Positions 59,208 through 64,000 of a stretch of 64,000 nt of DNA are shown here, one piece after another. The stretch lies in the NCBI GenBank assembly GCA_036389835.1, contig DASVWC010000108.1, positions 1-64,000 of the forward strand, in the 5' to 3' direction. This DNA comes from AC-37 sp036389835 (GTDB lineage: Bacteria > Actinomycetota > Thermoleophilia > Solirubrobacterales > Thermoleophilaceae). Numbering within the stretch: the first letter of the stretch is position 1; every line of letters starts with the position of its first letter. The notes below the pieces were generated by a model, which was not told the origin of the DNA, did no database searches, and saw only the letters and a program-made list of their open reading frames with translations. The position numbers were made by a program, and so were the translations under genes.

Positions 59208-59831
59208 GTGGCCAACCCGCTGACCCTGCCGCTGGCGCTCGTCCGCGACCCCGTGAGGGTCGTCGCGGGGGTCGCCGGGCTCGCCGTCGCGGTGCCGCGC
59301 GCGGTCTCCGGGATGGTCCGCGCGGGCGAGCTGATGGAGCGCGGACTCGACGCGCTCGAGACCCTGAACGCCCAGGGCGAGCGCGCCCTCGAGGGGGTCG
59401 AGCGGCTGATCGAGCAGGGCGACCGGCTGCTCGCCGAGATGACCGACGCGCGCACGAGCGTGGAGCGGATGCTGGCCGGCGGCGACGACCTCGTCGCGGC
59501 CGCCGAGGGCGCCAAGAGGGAGGCCGCGGCCGCCCGCGCCGCCCTAGAGGCGGCGCAGCCGGTGGCGGAGCGGATCGCGGCCACCGGCGAGACGATCGCG
59601 GAGCGCTCCGGCCCGATGCTCGAGGAGGCGCGCGCGGCGCGCGAGCAGCTCGCCGAGTCCCAGGCCGTGCTCGAGGAGTCCCAGGCCGAGCTCGCGCGCG
59701 CGAACGAGCAGGTTCAGCGGGTGCTCGAGCTGGCCGCGCCGATCGACCGGATGGCGGGCCGGATGGAGCGGATCACGGCGCCGCTGCGCCGGGACTCGGG
59801 CGACGGCCCGGCGCGCGACCCCTCCGTCTAG
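59208..59831 (+). CDS. coiled-coil protein of unknown function
   Basis: A 207-residue protein. A hydrophobic stretch (about 15-35, VVAGVAGLAVAVPRAVSGMV) precedes about 150 residues of heptad-like Ala/Glu/Leu/Arg-rich coiled coil (ELMERGLDALETLNAQGERA onward), broken near residue 95. It resembles the phasin-like or membrane-tethered coiled coils found in actinobacteria, but no specific family is recognised. GTG start. The 3' end overlaps the convergent repeat protein by 4 bases. Confidence 0.65.
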   Translation: MANPLTLPLALVRDPVRVVAGVAGLAVAVPRAVSGMVRAGELMERGLDALETLNAQGERALEGVERLIEQGDRLLAEMTDARTSVERMLAGGDDLVAAAEGAKREAAAARAALEAAQPVAERIAATGETIAERSGPMLEEARAAREQLAESQAVLEESQAELARANEQVQRVLELAAPIDRMAGRMERITAPLRRDSGDGPARDPSV

Positions 59832-62023
59832 CGCCGCGTCGCCGGCTTCGCCACCGCGATCCGCAGCACCTCGCTCCCGTCCCCGCGCCGGTCGTCGTCG
59901 CCGGCCCACTGGGCCACCACGCGCGACGTGCGCTGCACCGGGGCGAACACGGTGAACGTGCCGTTCGTGGCCGCCGTCACGGTCACGAAGATCCAGCTCT
60001 CGCTCCCGGCCGAGCGCAGCGACACCACCACCGGCTCGCCGCCCTCCGCGGGCCGCAGCCGGCCGTCGATCCGCACCGTCCCCGGCTTCGCGATCCGCGG
60101 CGTGCGGGTGCTCAGCGTCAGGGCCGACGCGGTCCCGTTGCTGCCCGCCGCCGTCGTCCCGAACAGGTGGTTCGCCTCGGTCAGGGCGAACGCGCTGGTG
60201 CGGCTCTCGGTCGCCAGCCCGCGGATGTGCACGGCCTGGTTGTCCACGAGCTGGGGCTCCCAGGTCGCGCCGCCGTCGTCGGTCTGGAGGACGTAGCCGA
60301 GCGAGTCGTCGCCGAACTCCTCGGTGGCGACGTAGCCGTGGGTGGCGTCGCTGAAGTCCATGTCGTAGCCGGTCTCGGTGCCGGTGGCCACGATCTCGGT
60401 CCAGCGGCGTCCCTGGTTGCGCGTCTTGAACAGCCGCCCGTTCTCGTACAGGGCGAACCCGATGTTCGAGGACACGAAGTCGACCTTCGCGATGTCTTCG
60501 CGCTTGAGCGGCCGGCTCACCCGCCGCCAGCCGACGCCGCCGTTCGGGGACACCGCGATCGCGCGCGAGCCCCACGCGAACAGGAAGCGGCCGACCCGCC
60601 CGACGTCGCCGAACCCGGCCGTGGTCGTGCCGCGGCTGCGGACGGCGATGAAGGAGTCGCCGCCGTTGACCGACCGGCGCAGGCCGACCGGCCCGACCAG
60701 CACGACGCGCTGCTCGTCGAGGGCGAGCACGGCGTCCGGCGCCTCGGTCGCGCCGGTGTTGAGGATCTCGTAGCTCTGCCCGCCGTTGCGGGTGCGCAGG
60801 AGCTGCCCGACCGAGTCGAGGGCGAAGCCGGTCGTGGTCGTCGGGAACGAGATGTCGACGAGGTCGTCGGACGTCGCGGCGTCCATCTCGGCCCAGGTCT
60901 GCCCGCCGTCGGTCGTCCGGGCCAGCGAGCCGGCGCGGCCGAAGGCGTAGGCGATGGTCGGCGAGGCGGCCCGCAGGCTGGTGAAGGCCCCGCCCAGCTC
61001 GTCGCCGACGCGCGAGAACGTCTCCGCGGCGTCGTTCGAGACCACGGTCGTGCCGACGTTCCCGACCGACACCACGCGCGAGGGCCCGGCGAACGCGGCC
61101 GCGAACAGCCGCTGCGTGGCCGGCGAGACCGACGTGAAGCTCTGCCCGCCGTTGGTCGTGCGCAGCAGCTCGTTGCCGCGCCGCGTCGTGGCGACGCAGG
61201 TGTCCGCGCTCGCGCAGTTGATCGAGAGCAGGTCGTCGTCGGTCGCGGACGTGCTGCGGTCGCCCCAGCTCTGGCCGCCGTCGTCGGTCCGGATGACCTG
61301 GCCGCCGTCACCCACGCCGTAGCCGTCGTTCTGGTTGGCGAACCAGAGCCCGCGGATCGCGCGCGGGGGGTTGGTCACGGGTGTCCAGGTGGCCCCGCCG
61401 TCCTTGGTGCGGTAGACGATCCCGGCGCCGATGGCCGCGAGGCCGGTGTTGTCGTCGACGAAGAAGAGGTCGGACGGCCGCGCGTCGGAGCTCGGGTTCG
61501 TCGCGCGGGTGTTGGGGACCGCCGTGCGCCGCGACCACGTCGCGCCGCCGTCGGTCGTCCGCAGGACGTTGCCGTTGTCGAGCATCAGGTAGCCGACGTC
61601 GGAGGACGAGAAGAAGACCGCGCCGATGGGGGAGGTGCAGCGCAGGTCGCTCGCCGTCCAGGGGAGACGGCGGAACGACTGGCCGCCGTCGTCGGAGCGC
61701 CGCAGCGCGCAGCCGCCGGCGACCACGAACGAGTCGGGCGCGATCGTGCGCACGTGCGCGAGGTCCACCGTCAGCCCTGTGGCCAGCCCGCTCCAGGTCG
61801 AGCCCGCGTCGTCGGTGCGGAGCACGGTCCCGAAGTCGCCGACCGCGTAGCCGCGGCCGCCGGACGCGAAGGCGATGTCGTGCAGCGAGCGGCCCTGGGG
61901 TAGCGGGTTGCCCCAGTACCAGCCAGAATGTCCCTCGGCGACGCCCGCCGACGCGGCAGCCGGTGCCGCGAGCGCGATCGCCGCCGACACCGCAACTACG
62001 ACCACTCCGAGCTTGTTCAGCAC
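59828..62023 (-). CDS. secreted Asp-box (BNR/YCF48-like) beta-propeller protein
   Basis: A 731-residue exported protein; the signal peptide ends near residue 26 (AAASAGVAE). About eleven Asp-box units of the form SxDGGxxW are visible (RSDDGGQSF, RTTDGGATW, RTKDGGATW, RTDDGGQSW, RTTNGGQSF, RTTDGGQTW, RTRNGGQSY, RSVNGGDSF, KTRNQGRRW, QTDDGGATW), spaced about 45-60 residues, giving one or two propellers. The final ~90 residues form an Ig-like domain. It resembles YCF48/Hcf136 and sialidase-like repeat proteins but has no catalytic residues, so a binding or surface role is likely. GTG at 62023. Confidence 0.88.
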   Translation of the reverse strand: MLNKLGVVVVAVSAAIALAAPAAASAGVAEGHSGWYWGNPLPQGRSLHDIAFASGGRGYAVGDFGTVLRTDDAGSTWSGLATGLTVDLAHVRTIAPDSFVVAGGCALRRSDDGGQSFRRLPWTASDLRCTSPIGAVFFSSSDVGYLMLDNGNVLRTTDGGATWSRRTAVPNTRATNPSSDARPSDLFFVDDNTGLAAIGAGIVYRTKDGGATWTPVTNPPRAIRGLWFANQNDGYGVGDGGQVIRTDDGGQSWGDRSTSATDDDLLSINCASADTCVATTRRGNELLRTTNGGQSFTSVSPATQRLFAAAFAGPSRVVSVGNVGTTVVSNDAAETFSRVGDELGGAFTSLRAASPTIAYAFGRAGSLARTTDGGQTWAEMDAATSDDLVDISFPTTTTGFALDSVGQLLRTRNGGQSYEILNTGATEAPDAVLALDEQRVVLVGPVGLRRSVNGGDSFIAVRSRGTTTAGFGDVGRVGRFLFAWGSRAIAVSPNGGVGWRRVSRPLKREDIAKVDFVSSNIGFALYENGRLFKTRNQGRRWTEIVATGTETGYDMDFSDATHGYVATEEFGDDSLGYVLQTDDGGATWEPQLVDNQAVHIRGLATESRTSAFALTEANHLFGTTAAGSNGTASALTLSTRTPRIAKPGTVRIDGRLRPAEGGEPVVVSLRSAGSESWIFVTVTAATNGTFTVFAPVQRTSRVVAQWAGDDDRRGDGSEVLRIAVAKPATRR

Positions 62024-62026
62024 TTG

Positions 62027-62902
62027 ATGCTCCCCCGTCGTCGAGATGACGATCCCCCGTTGATATCAGGCGCTTCAACCCACGCGATCCGCCGTAGCTG
62101 CGGTGTCGCGCTCGCAATCGCGTCAGCGCTCGCGCTGGCGCCGGCGGCCCAGGGCGCCACGACGATCGGCAGCGGGCTCGGCGCGCGGGCGAACCTGTCG
62201 ATCGCGTGCGGCACGCCGGGCGAGCCCGAGTCCGTCTGCACCACCGCCCAGACCGAGCTGCCGGACCGCCCGGTCACCGCGCCCGTAGACGGCGTGATCG
62301 TGCGCTTCCGCCTGCGCTCGGCCTCGGCCGGCACGGTGAGGCTGCGGGTGCTGCGCCCGTCCGGGAACGGAAAGTTCACCGGCGCCGGCACGAGCGCGCC
62401 GCTGAGCGTGTCGTCGGTGAGCTCGCCGGGCGAGGACCGCAGCTACTTCGCGAGCGTCCGCCTCCCGGTGCTCCAGGGCGACTACATCGGCCTCGACCGC
62501 GAGCGCCGCACCGGCGCCATCTACGCGCAGCGGTCGGGCAGCGCCTTCGACCTGATGCAGTTCGACGTCGCGCTGGCCGACGGCGACTCGGAGGGCCCCG
62601 ACGGCTCGTACGAGGGCGCCGAGCTGCTGCTGAACGCCGACGTGGAGGCCGACCGCGACGGCGACGGCTTCGGCGACGAGTCCCAGGACAACTGCCCGTC
62701 GATCGCCAACGACCAGACCGACAACCCGTGCCCGTCGGACCCGATCGGCCCTGGCGACGGCGACGCCGGCGACCCCGGCTCGACCGACGACGACGAGGGC
62801 CGCCAGTTCCGCCGCCACAAGGCGAAGAAGCGCAAGCGCAAGAAGCGCCGCGGACGCCGCACCACGGCGGACCGCTTCCAGTCGCACCGCGGCACGCGCT
62901 AG
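62027..62902 (+). CDS. exported protein with thrombospondin type 3-like Ca-binding motif
   Basis: A 291-residue protein. A signal peptide is present (IRRSCGVALAIASALALAPA), then a beta-rich domain (about 45-200) that looks like a lectin/jelly-roll fold (GVIVRFRLRSASAGTVRLRV). Next comes the TSP3-type motif DRDGDGFGDESQDNCPSIA with alternate Asp residues for calcium, and a strongly basic tail (KAKKRKRKKRRGRR). ATG at 62027 leaves only three bases between divergent starts, so TTG at 62060 is a realistic alternative. Function unknown; probably a surface protein. Confidence 0.72.
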   Translation: MLPRRRDDDPPLISGASTHAIRRSCGVALAIASALALAPAAQGATTIGSGLGARANLSIACGTPGEPESVCTTAQTELPDRPVTAPVDGVIVRFRLRSASAGTVRLRVLRPSGNGKFTGAGTSAPLSVSSVSSPGEDRSYFASVRLPVLQGDYIGLDRERRTGAIYAQRSGSAFDLMQFDVALADGDSEGPDGSYEGAELLLNADVEADRDGDGFGDESQDNCPSIANDQTDNPCPSDPIGPGDGDAGDPGSTDDDEGRQFRRHKAKKRKRKKRRGRRTTADRFQSHRGTR

Positions 62903-62909
62903 CGGCGCG

Positions 62910-64000
62910 TCAGCGCAGCGTCGCCGTCAGCACGCGCCGGCGCCTGGTCTCCGCGTTCCCGCTGGTGTCGAGCGCCTGGCTCCACACCTGGTAGGAGCCC
63001 GGCGGCAGCGTCCCCTTGACCGTGAGCTTCCAGGTCTTGAGGCCCTGGGCCGGCAGGTACAGCGGCTTCGAGCACGAGCGCCGCTTCGAGAACGCGCCCG
63101 AGCGCTGGAGGAAGCGGCACGACCGCCCGCTGCGGCGCGCCACGGCGACCAGGACGCGCGCGAGCTGGCCGCGCCGCTGGAGCAGGCCGCCCGACGCCCG
63201 GCAGCCGTAGTCGCCCGCGCGCCCGCGCACCGACACGCGCGTGCGGGTCACGCCGAACGACCGGTGCGACGGCAGCGACTTGGGCGCGCGCTTGTCCGCG
63301 CACTGCGGCCTGTCTGGCGGAGCGGGCGGCTGCGCGGTGGGCGAGACGGCGGCCTCCACGCCGCAGGCGAGGTCGAGCGCCTGGGTCTCGCCGCGCGCGA
63401 TCGTGACCGTGCGCGTCTCCTTGACCTCCCCGCCGGGCGCCTCGCACGTGAGCGTGTAGCTCTCGGGAGCCTTCGACAGCGGCCGCGTGGATTGGTTCAC
63501 ATGCCAGTTGTAGAAGCCCGAGTCCGGCACCGTGGTCGCGAAGTCGAGCTTGTCCTGCACCTTCAGCTCGGGGATGCTCGTGTCGGTGGCGAACGACTTG
63601 CGCAGCCGCAGCACGTGCCCGGCCGGCGCCACCCCGAGCAGGACCGAGTGGAACGACGGGTTCGCCGCCTGCTCGCCCGCCGTGAGCAGCGCCTCGCGGA
63701 CGCCGCCCTTCGCCTTCGGAGCGGTGCCCACGTACTCCTTGACGACGGACGTCTCGAAGCTCGGGTGGAAGTTCGCCCCGCGCTGCTCCGGCGTGTAGCC
63801 GTAGGCCCCCTGCGTGAAGTAGTTCCAGTCCTCGGTCGCACCGGTGATCTCGCCGATCACCCAGCCGAGGTCGGAGTCCCAGCCGGAGGCCATGCCCATC
63901 GCGTCGCCGAGCGACTTCATCCCGGCCTCGTCGGGGACGACGTCCACGTCGCGCTTGCAGTCGTCGGTGACCTTGCAGAAGCCGGGCTGGCGCAGCCAGA
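62910..64000 (-). CDS. M14 family zinc carboxypeptidase, C-terminal part
   Basis: The gene continues past the right edge; 363 C-terminal residues are visible. GEITGATEDWNYFTQGAYGY, TPEQRGANFHPSF and the helix after it match the end of the M14 carboxypeptidase fold, with the catalytic Glu likely in YTPEQ; the zinc-binding HxxE lies off the window. After about visible residue 120 comes a secreted-protein tail with cysteines (LTCEAPGGEVKETRTV, then DLACGVEAA) and an Ig-like domain rich in Arg (DYGCRASGGLLQRRGQL). Likely extracellular. Confidence 0.75.
   Translation of the reverse strand, partial: WLRQPGFCKVTDDCKRDVDVVPDEAGMKSLGDAMGMASGWDSDLGWVIGEITGATEDWNYFTQGAYGYTPEQRGANFHPSFETSVVKEYVGTAPKAKGGVREALLTAGEQAANPSFHSVLLGVAPAGHVLRLRKSFATDTSIPELKVQDKLDFATTVPDSGFYNWHVNQSTRPLSKAPESYTLTCEAPGGEVKETRTVTIARGETQALDLACGVEAAVSPTAQPPAPPDRPQCADKRAPKSLPSHRSFGVTRTRVSVRGRAGDYGCRASGGLLQRRGQLARVLVAVARRSGRSCRFLQRSGAFSKRRSCSKPLYLPAQGLKTWKLTVKGTLPPGSYQVWSQALDTSGNAETRRRRVLTATLR

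Overview
The window is about 64 kb of very GC-rich DNA, about 70-75% by eye, with gene starts often GTG and many 4-base ATGA/GTGA overlaps. Gene content points to an actinobacterium of the Thermoleophilia/Solirubrobacterales type (inference). The clues are F420-type enzymes (Ddn-like and LLM families), a FabG4/HtdX/thiolase locus arranged as in mycobacteria, a WS/DGAT enzyme, a DesA3-like desaturase with its reductase, a SigX5-like sigma factor with a SnoaL tail, a SnoaL remnant of the kind that multiplies in this group, and RTX-like secreted proteins. Nearly all of the window is coding and no gap exceeds 300 bases.

Layout. 1-13998: tail of an IS481-type transposase, VOC and crotonase enzymes, two lipoproteins (the larger with a possible papain-like Cys/His/Asp triad), a SigX5-like sigma factor facing a VOC gene, a DHA2 exporter, an M20 hydrolase, an M23 peptidase, two RTX-like secreted proteins, and a thioesterase/alcohol dehydrogenase pair. 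14018-27810: lipid block with a class I HMG-CoA reductase divergent from a ferredoxin reductase/fatty-acid desaturase operon, then a secreted haem peroxidase, a membrane adenylate cyclase, WS/DGAT, thiolase, FabG4-like reductase, MaoC hydratase and an acyltransferase. 27840-37697: TetR regulators, acyl-CoA dehydrogenase, Ddn-like and LLM flavoenzymes, a quinone reductase-like MDR, CapA, and a TetR/hydrolase/molybdopterin oxidoreductase operon.

37723-38792 is the most unusual stretch. It has lower GC and holds a small multi-pass membrane protein that resembles CBASS/Pycsar-type TM effectors. That gene overlaps by 4 bases, through a TTG start, a deaminase closely resembling yeast cytosine deaminase FCY1. 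No sensor gene is adjacent, so a defence role is only a hypothesis.

38935-48590: ferritin-like protein, a second hydrolase paralogous to 36232-37110, a GH63-like glycosidase, a GNAT and a SpoIIE phosphatase, then a sulfate ABC operon (binding protein, CysT, CysW, CysA) ending in a cysteine-free Rrf2 regulator. An IscR/Rrf2-like dyad overlaps the operon promoter. 48639-64000: exported protein of unknown role, a GT39-like membrane protein, an orphan response regulator, a WhiG/FliA-like sigma factor, a methyltransferase/persulfide dioxygenase-rhodanese pair, a haloalkane dehalogenase, tRNA-Leu(CAG), a fatty-acid hydroxylase, a secreted Asp-box repeat protein, a TSP3-type protein and the C-terminal part of an M14 carboxypeptidase. 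Convergent gene pairs are often separated by strong hairpins or overlap at their ends.
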